From Nodularia spumigena CCY9414 (lineage in GTDB: Bacteria; Cyanobacteriota; Cyanobacteriia; Cyanobacteriales; Nostocaceae), in NCBI RefSeq assembly GCF_000340565.2, contig NZ_CP007203.1, positions 3,630,378 to 3,690,064 on the forward strand: a stretch of DNA of 59,687 bases, in the 5' to 3' direction. Numbering within the stretch: position 1 is the first letter of the stretch; every line of letters starts with the position of its first letter. Shown in pieces: positions 18,496 through 29,893 of the stretch. A program made the position numbers and the translations under genes. A model generated the notes under the pieces. It ran no database searches and was not told the DNA's origin. It saw only the letters and a program-made list of their open reading frames with translations.

Positions 18496-19500
18496 TTAAA
18501 CTTGAACTGCTAGTTTTGCTTCTTTTGTTGTTAAGCGCTCGTAGGCGGCGCGCATTTTCAAACCTGTCAGCACTTGGAACAACCCAGTTCCATTATTGGA
18601 ACCTGGATACTCACGGTGTTGAAGTAGTAAGTGAGTCATCTCACCTTCATACTTGGTGGATGTCTTACTCAGATGAGTTTCGACATAAATAACTTCATCT
18701 AGGTTGTCGAATTGACCGTCTACTTCTAATACTGAGACGTAGCGACCGTAGTAGACATCAGAACCATAGTATACTTGCATACCAGGGTATGAACAAGTGA
18801 GTTTGCGTCCGCAAGGAGTCCAGTTAATTGTAGACCCTTCATCAAACAAGTAGGTTGGCTCAAAGCCTTCCTTGTCTTCACGTTGGAGCATACGTACCCG
18901 TAGCACCTTACGCTCTGTATCGTTTTTAATCAGGTTCGTGGGTAGTACCTGAAGGACCACATCAGCAAATTCTCTTTGTGGCTCGATGAATTTTTCAAAA
19001 TCGGGTTTACGAGAATTGATTTGAGCGAGAACATCTTCATAGCGATGTCCCCTTTCTGCCATATCGCGCTGGATTTTCCAAGCAATTTTGACTTGATCAC
19101 TAATATCAAAGTAGACGCTGAAATCTAGTAGCGATCGCACCCGTTCATCATATAAAGGATGCAGACCTTCTACAACTATGATGTGATTTGGCTCCACACG
19201 CTCTGGTGGATCAATCATACCGGTTTCGTGGTTATAAATCGGCTTCTGAATTACTTGACCTTCTTTGAGCGCTTTGATTTGCTCATACATCAGGTCAAAA
19301 TTGTTGGCTCTGGGGTCAAGTGCAGTTATCCCAGTTTCTTTGCGCTGCTTGCGGTCTAGGGAGTGATAGTCATCTAAGCAGATAACCGTCATGAACTCTT
19401 CACCAAATAAATCTATTAAACGACGCAAAAAGGTAGATTTACCGCATCCAGAGTCTCCGGCTACTCCAATCAATACCACGCGTTCGGGCTTAGTTGTCAT
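18496..19500 (-). CDS. prk: Phosphoribulokinase
   Basis: This Calvin-Benson enzyme phosphorylates ribulose 5-phosphate to ribulose 1,5-bisphosphate, the Rubisco substrate. The 334-aa protein is of the plant/cyanobacterial type. The P-loop GDSGCGKST contains regulatory Cys19, and Cys41 (TVICLDDYH) is its redox partner. A second cysteine pair lies in CGRKLTCSYPG. These cysteines are what thioredoxin and the GAPDH/CP12 complex act on to shut the enzyme off in the dark. The gene diverges from petH, so a Calvin-cycle gene and an NADPH-producing gene share a long upstream region. Identity is certain. Confidence 0.98.
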   Translation of the reverse strand: MTTKPERVVLIGVAGDSGCGKSTFLRRLIDLFGEEFMTVICLDDYHSLDRKQRKETGITALDPRANNFDLMYEQIKALKEGQVIQKPIYNHETGMIDPPERVEPNHIIVVEGLHPLYDERVRSLLDFSVYFDISDQVKIAWKIQRDMAERGHRYEDVLAQINSRKPDFEKFIEPQREFADVVLQVLPTNLIKNDTERKVLRVRMLQREDKEGFEPTYLFDEGSTINWTPCGRKLTCSYPGMQVYYGSDVYYGRYVSVLEVDGQFDNLDEVIYVETHLSKTSTKYEGEMTHLLLQHREYPGSNNGTGLFQVLTGLKMRAAYERLTTKEAKLAVQV

Positions 19501-21829
<2,329 letters not shown>

Positions 21830-21868
21830 GTTAGTCATTAAACTCAGGCGACTAATAAAGGATAATAA

Positions 21869-21895
21869 GTAGGGTGGGTGAACAACCCACCCTAC
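21869..21895. terminator. Hairpin downstream of petH
   Basis: GTAGGGTGGGT (21869-21879) pairs with ACCCACCCTAC (21885-21895) around a 5-nt loop, 40 bp after the petH stop. The stem is strong but followed by only AATTGTTTG, so it may serve as a terminator or mRNA-end stabiliser, or be one copy of a dispersed GGGTGGG palindrome common in cyanobacteria. Confidence 0.55.
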
Positions 21896-22110
21896 AATTG
21901 TTTGAGATGGACAGACCAGAATACAGCTTTGCGTAAAATTGTGGCGAATTGAGGGTTGAATTTTAAACGCAAAGGTTCGCAAAGGTAAACGCAAAGGGTC
22001 GCTGAGAATTCGCTACGAGTTACTGAAATGTTGTACTAAGTGTTTGATTCACCCATAGGAACTAATTCCTGGGGCTATAATCAGCAATGAAAAGTTAGGG
22101 TGCAAAATTT

Positions 22111-23397
22111 GTGGGAGTGAAACTAGGAATATTAGGTTTAGGCACTGTGGGTACAGGTACGGTGCAGTTACTGCAAGATGTGGTGGGACGTAACCTGTTG
22201 TTGCAGTCCGTGGAAATATATCGCGTGGGTGTGCGATCGCTTGCTAAAATCAGAGATGTAGAATTACCTGCCGATGTCTTAACTACAGATTTAGAGTCTA
22301 TTGTCAATGATCCGGCGGTAGATATTGTTGTGGAGTTGATTGGGGGACTGGAACCTGCGCGATCGCTGATTCTCCAAGCCTTAAACAATGGTAAACACGT
22401 CGTCACCGCCAACAAAGCGGCGATCGCTCGTTTTGGCGCAGAAATTTTTACAACTGCCAACGAAGCGGGGGTATATGTCATGCTAGAAGCGGCTGTAGGC
22501 GGCGGTATACCAGTGATTCAACCCCTGAAGCAGTCTTTAAGTGTTAACCGTATTCATACTATTACAGGCATCGTTAACGGTACAACAAATTACATCCTCA
22601 CCAGGATGCAAACCGAAGGTAGTAACTTCAGCGATGTCTTAGCTGATGCTCAAAGATTAGGTTATGCCGAAGCTGACCCCACAGCTGATGTAGACGGCTT
22701 AGACGCAGCCGATAAAATCGCCATTTTGGCATCATTAGGCTTTGATGGACGCATCAACTTAGAAGATGTTTATTGTGAAGGTATTAGGCAAGTTAGTAAG
22801 ACAGATATTACTTATGCCGAAAAATTGGGATTTGTGATTAAATTATTAGCGATCGCTAAACAATACAGTCCCTCATCTCCCCTGTCCGTCAGAGTGCATC
22901 CCACCTTAGTACCCAAAGCACATCCATTAGCTAGCATTAACGGTGTTTATAACGCCATTCTCGTAGAAGGTGAACCCATAGGGCAAGTAATGTTTTTTGG
23001 CCCCGGTGCAGGTGCGGGCGCAACAGCCAGTGCCGTCACCTCGGATATCTTGAATTTAGTTGCTGTCCTCAAAACCAGTACAACTAACCCCAATCCCCTG
23101 TTAACTTGTGGACACCAAGATTACTGTCAAATTGCCCCCATCACCGAACTCGTGACGCGATTTTATGCCCGGTTCCTCACCAAAGACCAACCTGGAGTTA
23201 TTGGTAAATTGGGTACTTGCTTTGGCAACTATGGCGTGAGCTTAGAATCAGTAGTCCAAACAGGCTTTCAGGGAGGACTAGCAGAAATTGTGGTTGTCAC
23301 CCATGATGTTCGAGAAGGCGATTTTCGGCAAGCCCTGGCAGAAATTCAGAATTTAGAAGCGATCGATAGTATTCCCAGTTTACTGCGAGTGCTGTAA
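22111..23397 (+). CDS. hom: Homoserine dehydrogenase
   Basis: The enzyme reduces aspartate semialdehyde to homoserine, the branch point to threonine, methionine and, via metK, SAM. The 428-aa protein has an N-terminal NAD(P)-binding motif GILGLGTVGTGTV, the catalytic region with GIVNGTTNYILTRM and ADPTADVDGLDAADK, and a C-terminal ACT domain (about 350-428) for feedback control, most likely by threonine. It is monofunctional, without a fused aspartate kinase. The start is GTG at 22111; a second GTG two codons on (22117) is equally possible. It is a single gene with a hairpin 40 bp past the stop. Confidence 0.96.
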   Translation: MGVKLGILGLGTVGTGTVQLLQDVVGRNLLLQSVEIYRVGVRSLAKIRDVELPADVLTTDLESIVNDPAVDIVVELIGGLEPARSLILQALNNGKHVVTANKAAIARFGAEIFTTANEAGVYVMLEAAVGGGIPVIQPLKQSLSVNRIHTITGIVNGTTNYILTRMQTEGSNFSDVLADAQRLGYAEADPTADVDGLDAADKIAILASLGFDGRINLEDVYCEGIRQVSKTDITYAEKLGFVIKLLAIAKQYSPSSPLSVRVHPTLVPKAHPLASINGVYNAILVEGEPIGQVMFFGPGAGAGATASAVTSDILNLVAVLKTSTTNPNPLLTCGHQDYCQIAPITELVTRFYARFLTKDQPGVIGKLGTCFGNYGVSLESVVQTGFQGGLAEIVVVTHDVREGDFRQALAEIQNLEAIDSIPSLLRVL

Positions 23398-23437
23398 GGG
23401 ACGGACAAATAAACAAAATATCCCCAAATTTCTTGTA

Positions 23438-23459
23438 GAGCGGGCATCTTTGCCCGCTC
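23438..23459. terminator. Hairpin downstream of hom
   Basis: GAGCGGGCA (23438-23446) pairs perfectly with TGCCCGCTC (23451-23459) across a TCTT loop. It lies 40 bp after hom and between convergent genes, so it could act on either strand. It lacks a U-tract and may also be a copy of a dispersed GGGCGGGCA-type repeat (compare 39899-39918). Confidence 0.55.
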
Positions 23460-23551
23460 ATCACCAACTTCTAGATTATGCTTGTTATCAGATTCACTTT
23501 CCATCCCCCAGAGCCGCTACGCTGGACTGGGGGAATTTCCGCAAGACTTAG

Positions 23552-23995
23552 TTAAGCTTCTGGATTATTTTTACCGACAACTTGCGATTTCAGAGTGGTG
23601 ATTTCACTCGTTAGCTCTTTCCGGGTCGAGGCTTTGAGCAAATAGCGATAAACAAACCAAGCAGAGTAGCCAATACCAATCAACTCAAAGGTCGGTGCGA
23701 CTAAAGGAATATCATTCAAAGAGTCTAATACTGCCAAGAGTACCTTAACCGAAACAATTGCGGCGACAATTAAACCAACGCTAACCAAGGGCTGCTTATA
23801 TTGATTAAAAAAGCTTCCCAGGTATTCGGGCAGTGTTGCTAAAAAACCAGAAATTTGTTCACCGTATTTTTGCCATTGCTCTTGAGACTGCACAGGACGC
23901 TGGAGTTTGGTAATGGTTCCTGTTTGGTTGTTGATATCTGGCACTGCTGCCTCTTTAGATTTGGTTTCTGTGAATTCCGGTTCTTGCATTTTCAC
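23552..23995 (-). CDS. CAAD domain protein (CURT1-like thylakoid membrane protein)
   Basis: The 147-aa protein has a disordered N-terminus (1-45), an amphipathic helix, two TM helices (about 70-90 and 97-120) with the GIGYSAWFVYRYLL segment, and a charged C-terminal helix. This is the CAAD domain, first seen appended to cyanobacterial aminoacyl-tRNA synthetases. Stand-alone members are related to plant CURVATURE THYLAKOID 1, and the Synechocystis member is needed for normal thylakoid architecture. A thylakoid membrane-shaping role is therefore likely by family, but not shown here. It is a single gene, convergent with hom. Confidence 0.88.
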   Translation of the reverse strand: MKMQEPEFTETKSKEAAVPDINNQTGTITKLQRPVQSQEQWQKYGEQISGFLATLPEYLGSFFNQYKQPLVSVGLIVAAIVSVKVLLAVLDSLNDIPLVAPTFELIGIGYSAWFVYRYLLKASTRKELTSEITTLKSQVVGKNNPEA

Positions 23996-24763
23996 TCCTA
24001 TAAATTTAACAGTTGAGTTTATCTAATCTGTGACAATTACCACCAAAAGGCTGTTGATTAGGCAATGCACGAGGGCATCAGTACAACTTGTGTTTGATCC
24101 ACAAAAGGTTTTAGTGTCCTATAACCATAATTGTCTCATCATCTCTACTGCATCAACTGCAAGGTAGACAGTCAGTATGAGGAGAGAAGTCAGAAAGCGA
24201 CAAGATATCTTAAAATCAGCTTTCTGAGTTCTGGATTTTGTGAATCAGCACAGAATCCTCAAGTTGAGATTATCCCATACCGTGTCAGATCAGCTATCTC
24301 AAGGTGAGGCACGTTGGCTTCGCCCATAGCTCCTACTCTTGAGAGCGGTATTCTGACAATCGTACTCATTCAAGCACAAATCATGCCAAAATCAGACTAC
24401 CTCACATTTATACAAGTTTAAAAGCCGATTTTATCGGATATTAAAGCTATCTTAAGCCGTGTTCGTCGATTAACTCATTGATAATTTATATTAAACTGTC
24501 ACAAAAATTTTTATGTATTCAAATATACTGATTTTTATTAATAGTTTCTGATATATCTTATGTTTTATGAAATTTTTCTACATTAGCACAAGCAGATGAA
24601 ATTTTTGTCTAATCTCAAATATTTTTCCCAGGGCTGATTTAGGGATAATGCTTGCCAATAGCAATTTCTTTTATCCCTACACTCTCAGAGTGACACAAGA
24701 CAATTCTTTTGACTTTTGACTTTTGACTTTTGACTTTTGACTTTTGATTTCCGCCCTGCGGTG
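23996..24763. other. Gene-free region between the pentapeptide and CAAD genes
   Basis: About 770 bp. It holds a perfect 8-bp inverted repeat CAGAAAGC/GCTTTCTG (24191-24198 with 24219-24226), a stretch of low-complexity A+T, and a heptamer array at 24707-24748. I see no gene or known RNA. Confidence 0.5.
24707..24748. repeat. STRR heptamer array (TTTTGAC)n
   Basis: Six tandem copies of TTTTGAC, the last ending in T, placed 16 bp past the 3' end of the pentapeptide protein gene. It is one of five heptamer arrays in the window, each with a different unit. Confidence 0.92.
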
Positions 24764-25222
24764 CTAATCCCAATCGGGGAACATATCTGCTTCCTCTCCA
24801 CCAATACCGATTCCAGTATGATAAATTTCGGCATCAGTAATGATCATATCATCCATTGATGCTCCATATACATTAGCATCGTAAATTTGAGCGCGAGTCA
24901 GATTGGCTCCGTTGAGATTGGCTGCTTTAAAATTAACGTTAGTCAGCATAGCTGAAGTTAAGTTTGCACCTTTCAAATTCGCATTAGTTAAGTCTGCGCC
25001 TTCAAGATTGACTCCTTCGAGGTTAGCTCCAGAGAGATTTGCTCCTCGTAAGTCAGCGCCAATTAAATGAGCGCCTCTGAGGTTAACTCCTGATAAATCG
25101 CACTGGACACATTCTCTAGTCAAATTTAGCTTTTGTAAGTCCTGCGAATTACCAGCGTTAACTGTGCTAGTAAAAATTAGGGGAGTTGCTAAGGCTAGAG
25201 CCGCGAATAGCTGGAGTTTCAT
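24764..25222 (-). CDS. Exported pentapeptide repeat protein
   Basis: The 152-aa protein has a cleavable signal peptide (about 1-23, ending VNA). The segment RECVQCDLSGVNL is typical of secreted cyanobacterial pentapeptide proteins. About fourteen A(D/N)LXX pentapeptides follow (about 43-125), which fold as a right-handed quadrilateral beta-helix. An acidic C-terminal tail ends in a Met/Phe/Pro/Trp/Asp motif. The likely location is the periplasm or thylakoid lumen. Function is unknown; these repeats can be protein-binding scaffolds. It is a single gene. Confidence 0.9.
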   Translation of the reverse strand: MKLQLFAALALATPLIFTSTVNAGNSQDLQKLNLTRECVQCDLSGVNLRGAHLIGADLRGANLSGANLEGVNLEGADLTNANLKGANLTSAMLTNVNFKAANLNGANLTRAQIYDANVYGASMDDMIITDAEIYHTGIGIGGEEADMFPDWD

Positions 25223-25534
25223 AATGTTTTCCCCTTCGTCCTTAAACTACATCCGTTCTTTTCCTCACGCTTTTATTATCTCACGAAATTGCTAAAAATT
25301 GTTGTTGTAACACACAAGCCCATTGTGATCTGGCTCAAATGGTTTGGTGATGCGAGAAGTAGTATTTACTAGGGTTTTGGGCTATTGGCTACCAATAAAA
25401 TCTGCTAAATTTGTCCCATTTAACTAATGTTAATAATTTTGAAGACCTTGTGCCACTTTGCGTAGTTGTACATCAAATATCAAGCCCTATTTTCATACTA
25501 CCAAATGGCACTATCTTGAAAAATAATTAGTATT
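25223..25534. other. Intergenic region upstream of the pentapeptide gene
   Basis: About 312 bp with the promoter region of the pentapeptide gene and the 3' end of the epoxide-hydrolase-like gene. No structure or ORF worth naming was seen. Confidence 0.4.
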
Positions 25535-26398
25535 TTAAGAAACCAAATATTCCCGGATATACTGATTAACTAAATCAGGCTTTTCTTGCTGTACCCAATG
25601 ACCACAATCGGGAATATAGTGAATTTTGAAGTCATTGACATAGGCGGCGGTGTCGTAGGTTAGTTCTTTGCCAAGTGCAGTATCATTTTCGCCCCAAATC
25701 ATCAGTGTGGGTACAGCCAACATTCCCCAATGTTTCTGGCTGAATAAGCAGGGAAAAATATTACGATAATAGTTTAACATGGCTGTAGTAGCACCACGTT
25801 TTGCCGCAGCGTTTTTATAAGCATCAATATCGGCGGCGGTGAAAGCGCTTTGATTCACTGCTGTGCCTTGAATAACCTTTTCAATTGCTTCATAGTCGGA
25901 TAACTGTAGAAGGAATTCAGGTAGCCAAGGTAGCTGAAATAAGAATACATACCAGCTGCGAAGTAACTGCTGATAAGTGCGTAAGCCTTGGGCAAATTTA
26001 GCAGGGTGAGGGAGGTTGAGGATAATTAATCGCTCTACCATTTCGGGGTGAGCATAGGCAAAAGACCAAGCTATCGCACCACCCCAATCATGTCCAACTA
26101 AGATACACTTGTCGTATCCTAATCCGTGAATTACCCCTTCCACGTCTTTAATAAATTCATCCATGACATAAGCTGATTGCTCTTTGGGTTTATCGCTATC
26201 GTTGTAGCCACGTAAATCAAGGGCGACAACTTGAAAATCCTGGGCAAATTCTGGGATTTGATGCCGCCAAGAATACCAAAACTCAGGAAATCCATGTAAC
26301 ATCAGCATTAAAGGCCCTGCGCCTTGAGTGACGTAGTGCAGTTTCACGCCATTGGTGATTATATATTCATGTTGCCAAGAATTCTGGATTACAAACAT
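25535..26398 (-). CDS. Alpha/beta hydrolase (epoxide hydrolase/haloalkane dehalogenase-like)
   Basis: The 287-aa protein carries the motifs of the epoxide hydrolase branch: the oxyanion HGFPEFWYSWRHQIP, the nucleophile elbow GHDWGG (an Asp nucleophile, not Ser), the acidic residue in MWGENDTAL and the catalytic His in DCGHWVQQEKP. The Asp nucleophile and HGFPEFWYSW are shared by soluble epoxide hydrolases, dehalogenases and fluoroacetate dehalogenases, so the reaction is hydrolysis of an epoxide or carbon-halogen bond. The natural substrate is unknown. There is no signal peptide. The gene diverges from the DUF2358 gene, 120 bp away. Confidence 0.92.
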   Translation of the reverse strand: MFVIQNSWQHEYIITNGVKLHYVTQGAGPLMLMLHGFPEFWYSWRHQIPEFAQDFQVVALDLRGYNDSDKPKEQSAYVMDEFIKDVEGVIHGLGYDKCILVGHDWGGAIAWSFAYAHPEMVERLIILNLPHPAKFAQGLRTYQQLLRSWYVFLFQLPWLPEFLLQLSDYEAIEKVIQGTAVNQSAFTAADIDAYKNAAAKRGATTAMLNYYRNIFPCLFSQKHWGMLAVPTLMIWGENDTALGKELTYDTAAYVNDFKIHYIPDCGHWVQQEKPDLVNQYIREYLVS

Positions 26399-26518
26399 AA
26401 TATTGTATTTTTCCCAGTAGGACGTGTGTGTTTGAGAAATTATGTATTATTTTTCTCGTCAAGGTATCTGTTAAGGGATAGTTTTGTGTGAAAAAATATT
26501 TTGTAAAGGACAAGACGT

Positions 26519-26956
26519 GTGGAATCTCAATTGCAGATTGAACAAGTAATAAAGACCCTTGAAGAGGATTTCCCAACACTGTTTGAAAAAGATATTTCCT
26601 ATGATATTTATACGCAGGATATTTATTTTCAAGATCCTGTGAATAAATTTAAATGGAAATTCAACTATCGGATAATATTTTGGACGTTGCGATTTCACGC
26701 CCGGCTATTTTTTACGCAAATTTATTTTGATTTGCATGAAGTATCGCAGCCAGCAAAGGATAGGATTTTAGCCAAGTGGACAGTTCGCGGAATTTTGCGT
26801 GTTCCCTGGAAAGCCCGGCTATTGTTCAATGGCTATTCCACATATAAACTTAACCAAGACACTTTGATATATGAGCATATCGACACTTGGGATCGTCAGC
26901 CGGGAGAAATTGTAAAGCAGTTTTGGCAAAAGGCAGAAACAGATGATGAGTGCTGA
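26519..26956 (+). CDS. DUF2358 family protein
   Basis: The 145-aa protein matches DUF2358, a family of small soluble proteins found in cyanobacteria and plastids. Features are the N-terminal helix (VIKTLEEDFPTLFEKDISYD), YTQDIYFQDPVNKFK, the central WTVRGILRVPWKARLLFNG, and the end HIDTWDRQPGEIVKQFW. The NTF2/SnoaL-like pattern of helix then sheet suggests a ligand-binding cone, but no function is known. The start is GTG with an AAAGGA ribosome site 8 nt upstream. Confidence 0.85.
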   Translation: MESQLQIEQVIKTLEEDFPTLFEKDISYDIYTQDIYFQDPVNKFKWKFNYRIIFWTLRFHARLFFTQIYFDLHEVSQPAKDRILAKWTVRGILRVPWKARLLFNGYSTYKLNQDTLIYEHIDTWDRQPGEIVKQFWQKAETDDEC

Positions 26957-26964
26957 GTGGGTAG

Positions 26965-27019
26965 GGGCGGGTTTAAGCAGTGAGTCTGTGGTTCGTCGAA
27001 ATCCTTAGTGAACCCGCCC
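26965..27019. repeat. GGGCGGGTT inverted repeat
   Basis: GGGCGGGTT (starting 26965) pairs with AACCCGCCC (27011-27019) around a loop of about 37 nt, right after the DUF2358 stop. The GC-rich arms and A/T-neutral loop look like a dispersed intergenic palindrome. It may also serve as a transcription end. Confidence 0.55.
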
Positions 27020-27050
27020 GTACAGGAGTGTTGATTGTTGAGTATAGAAA

Positions 27051-27080
27051 GCAAAAGAGGGAGTTTGGCTCCCTCAAAAA
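27051..27080 (-). terminator. Intrinsic terminator of the M23 peptidase gene
   Basis: On the minus strand a 7-bp stem (GAGGGAG/CTCCCTC, 27057-27063 with 27069-27075) with loop CCAAA is followed by TTTTGC and preceded by a run of T. It lies about 40 bp beyond the peptidase stop codon. Confidence 0.75.
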
Positions 27081-27115
27081 ATCAGCTAATTATTGATTTC
27101 AACGCAGGTAAAGAA

Positions 27116-29893
27116 TTACAGACGTTCCTTTGGTAAGAAGGCAATAGGATCGGTTGCGCCCTTACCTGCTGGGTGAATTTCAAAGTGAGTGTGTGGTCCA
27201 GTACTGAAACCAGTGCTACCCATGTTAGCAATTTGTTGCCCTTGGGTCACCTGTTGACCTGCTCGCACCAAAGTGCGGCTATTGTGAGCATAACGAGTCA
27301 TAGTGCCATCCTCATGGCGAATTTCCACAAGGATGCCGTAACCACCTCTGTTCCAGCCAGATTTAGCAACTACACCGTCAGCGACTGCGAAAATTGGCGT
27401 GCCAGTAGCGTTAGCAATATCAATACCCCTGTGCATTCTTCCCCAGCGTCTACCATAGCCGGAGGTAAGTACACCTTTTGCAGGCCATATGTAGCTTGTT
27501 GAACCTGTTGAAGGGGGAGGTGTAGTCGCGTCAATGGGCTTGGGTAAGTATTGCTCCACTGCTGCCAAAGGCGGTAACTGTGGCCGTAATTGTGGAGTAA
27601 CTCTGGTTCCCCGCAAGTTTCCGAGAGTGTCTGAGATATCAGCACCACTGGGAGTTGTTATTGTTCTCTGGCCAGATGCATTGAGACTGGAGGAGAACTC
27701 TGGATTGATTGGCTCGTTGGCTCGACGAGTACGGGTGGGGAGATGAGCCGATTGACCATAGCCTGGTAAATTCAAAGTGGGAACATGAATGGGAATTGCC
27801 GCATTCTTTTGTCCCGAAGCGGGTTGAAAAGCTGCGGTATTATTCGGTTGAAAAACAGGAATCGCGATGGGAGCTGTCTTTGGTTCCGTCGCGGCTGGAC
27901 TGGTGGCATTTCCAGACTGTTGCTGGCGGTATTGCTCCCGTAGTTTCTGGATTTGGGCTTCTGGGCTATTTGTTTGAGCAACCGGAGTCGCTATGGTAAC
28001 TGTCTTTGGTTCCGTCGCGGCTGGACTGGTGGTATTCCCAGACTGTTGCTGGCGATATTGCTCGCGTAAATTCTGGATGTCTGCTTCTAGGCTATTTGTT
28101 TGAGCAATGGGAATTGCTATGAGGTTTGTCTCAGGTTGGTTAGCGGCTGGACTGGTGGTATTCCCAGATTCTTGGCTGCGGTATTTCTCCTGTAATTTCC
28201 TGATTTCCGCGTGTAGGCTGCTTGTTTGAACAATGGGAGTCGGCGCAACAGCTTTCTTTGGTTCTGTCGCGGCTGGACTGGTGGTATTCCCAAACTGTTG
28301 CTGGCGGTGTTTCTCTTGTAATCTCTCGATGTCCGCACGTAAGACGCGCAGACCTTCATTATCTTTTGTGCTGGCCGCTTGCTCAGTCGATTTTTGAGCT
28401 TCCTGCATTTCGCCAAAGAGTGCTGGGATTGGTGTATCACCACCTAGTCCGTTAACATCAGAACTAATAGATTCTGTCTCTGTGGCTGTAACAGTATTTA
28501 CATTTACCTGGTTCTGGTTATTCGTAGTGACTGGTATGGGGATACTTACACTCTCGTTATTCCCAGATAATGGTAACTGTGATGAAGCAGGGGGGAGATT
28601 AGGGTAGTTGTTAGCACTGGTTACAGGGTAGTTGGCTAGTTGAGGCGTAGTACTAGAATACCCGCTATTGGAGTTAACTGCTACTGGGATCTGAATAGCT
28701 CTAGAGCGGTTAACCGGAGTCCCAGGAATCACCAGTTTTTGGCTAATTTTGAGTTGATGGGGATTGGTAAGATGATTTGCCTTAACTAGTTCTGAGATAG
28801 AAATATTGTATCTACTAGCGATCGCAGCTAATGTGTCTCCAGGTTTAACTTCGTAACCTGTATTACCCAATAACGCCACAATTCGCTGTGTTGCTGGTAC
28901 GGGTATTGTTAAGGCTTGCGGGTTCGATTCACTGGTTTCTTGTGTTTGTTTTAACCTCGATATTAAATCTTCGGTGTTGTCATTGCTTAAATTTGACGAC
29001 TCTTCTACTACCGTTTGACTGGCGCTGATTAAGGGCGCTTTTTCTGTCGTTTTCGGCTGTGTCAAAGCTATGTCATTTTTTGATAAAACTTGGGTCTCCT
29101 CAGACCGCGACTCCGCCAGACTATTTCTTAAACGGTGCGATTTTTCTTGTAAGCGATTGAGAGCAAATTCTTGCTGCGCCTTCAGTTGAGCATTCATTTC
29201 ACCACTGGGATCTGGGTTTTCCAGTGCCTGTGGTTGTGCTTCGCCAGTTTCCTTCGTCACGCTATCACCACTGGACAGTACAACAACTGTCTCATTTGGC
29301 TCTATTGGGGTTGACAATCCCTGTGATACTGGGGGTTGTAAATTTAAGGAAGTTGTGTTGTCGGCTGTTTTGTTTGATTCTGATGTCAGAACAGGAACTG
29401 GCACAGACATTCCACTGGCCGCAACTTGCCATTTAGCTTCAAGCCCTGGTAACTGTGAAATTGCTGTTGGTTCCACGATGACAGGATTTTCTGACAAGCT
29501 AGCTGGTAAGACTGTTTGAGTCTTCAGCGTTGTGGAAGCAAATTTCACTGTAGTGTCAGAAGCAGCAGGAATTGTTGAGGCTGCCTTTTGGCTACCTACA
29601 GGAGCGGCTGCTTGGGCTTGATCGCTTTGTCGAGTCACCAAAAGGCTGGTTGCTCCCATTGAGATAGCCAAACCAATCATGGCGGCTTTTGTCCGCACCC
29701 GGCGCTTAACCTTGGGATTAACTACAATATTTAAGTGTTCTAGGTGTTCTAGGTGTTCCACTAGGGCATCATCACTGCTGGGGGTATTTTTCAGCACAGC
29801 CTTTTCTCTTTTTTTCAATGCTCGTTTCAAAGACGACCTCCTATGATCACTAGCGCTTAACTGATCTCGATTTTTCAGTCGGATACTAGTCAA
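27116..29893 (-). CDS. LysM and M23 domain murein-hydrolase-like protein
   Basis: The 925-aa envelope protein has a basic cytoplasmic N-terminus (1-68), one TM or uncleaved signal anchor (69-87), and a long low-complexity Ser/Thr/Pro-rich region. A LysM peptidoglycan-binding domain lies at about 347-390 (PGDTLAAIASRYNIS), followed by more linker. Four 42-aa coiled-coil-plus-linker repeats span about 518-685. The C-terminal M23 LytM/lysostaphin-fold peptidase (about 800-925) has the metal motifs HRGIDIA and HTHFEIH intact. It probably cleaves peptide crosslinks of peptidoglycan at division or septal sites, by family inference. A terminator follows the gene. Confidence 0.93.
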   Translation of the reverse strand: MTSIRLKNRDQLSASDHRRSSLKRALKKREKAVLKNTPSSDDALVEHLEHLEHLNIVVNPKVKRRVRTKAAMIGLAISMGATSLLVTRQSDQAQAAAPVGSQKAASTIPAASDTTVKFASTTLKTQTVLPASLSENPVIVEPTAISQLPGLEAKWQVAASGMSVPVPVLTSESNKTADNTTSLNLQPPVSQGLSTPIEPNETVVVLSSGDSVTKETGEAQPQALENPDPSGEMNAQLKAQQEFALNRLQEKSHRLRNSLAESRSEETQVLSKNDIALTQPKTTEKAPLISASQTVVEESSNLSNDNTEDLISRLKQTQETSESNPQALTIPVPATQRIVALLGNTGYEVKPGDTLAAIASRYNISISELVKANHLTNPHQLKISQKLVIPGTPVNRSRAIQIPVAVNSNSGYSSTTPQLANYPVTSANNYPNLPPASSQLPLSGNNESVSIPIPVTTNNQNQVNVNTVTATETESISSDVNGLGGDTPIPALFGEMQEAQKSTEQAASTKDNEGLRVLRADIERLQEKHRQQQFGNTTSPAATEPKKAVAPTPIVQTSSLHAEIRKLQEKYRSQESGNTTSPAANQPETNLIAIPIAQTNSLEADIQNLREQYRQQQSGNTTSPAATEPKTVTIATPVAQTNSPEAQIQKLREQYRQQQSGNATSPAATEPKTAPIAIPVFQPNNTAAFQPASGQKNAAIPIHVPTLNLPGYGQSAHLPTRTRRANEPINPEFSSSLNASGQRTITTPSGADISDTLGNLRGTRVTPQLRPQLPPLAAVEQYLPKPIDATTPPPSTGSTSYIWPAKGVLTSGYGRRWGRMHRGIDIANATGTPIFAVADGVVAKSGWNRGGYGILVEIRHEDGTMTRYAHNSRTLVRAGQQVTQGQQIANMGSTGFSTGPHTHFEIHPAGKGATDPIAFLPKERL
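27839..28342 (-). repeat. Four tandem 126-bp coding repeats
   Basis: Within the M23 protein gene, four consecutive units of 42 codons start at residues 518, 560, 602 and 644. Each has a short heptad-like helix (for example IQNLREQYRQQQ) then GNTTSPAATEPK and a Pro/Val/Ile linker. The similarity is visible at DNA level, so expansion and contraction by recombination is likely. Confidence 0.88.

Noticed and set aside
27839-28342. Possible CRISPR-like repeat array
   Set aside because: Units are contiguous 126-bp coding repeats in frame with the peptidase, with no spacers.
27534-28455. Several plus- and minus-strand ORFs inside the M23 peptidase gene
   Set aside because: All are shadow frames created by the 126-bp coding repeats.
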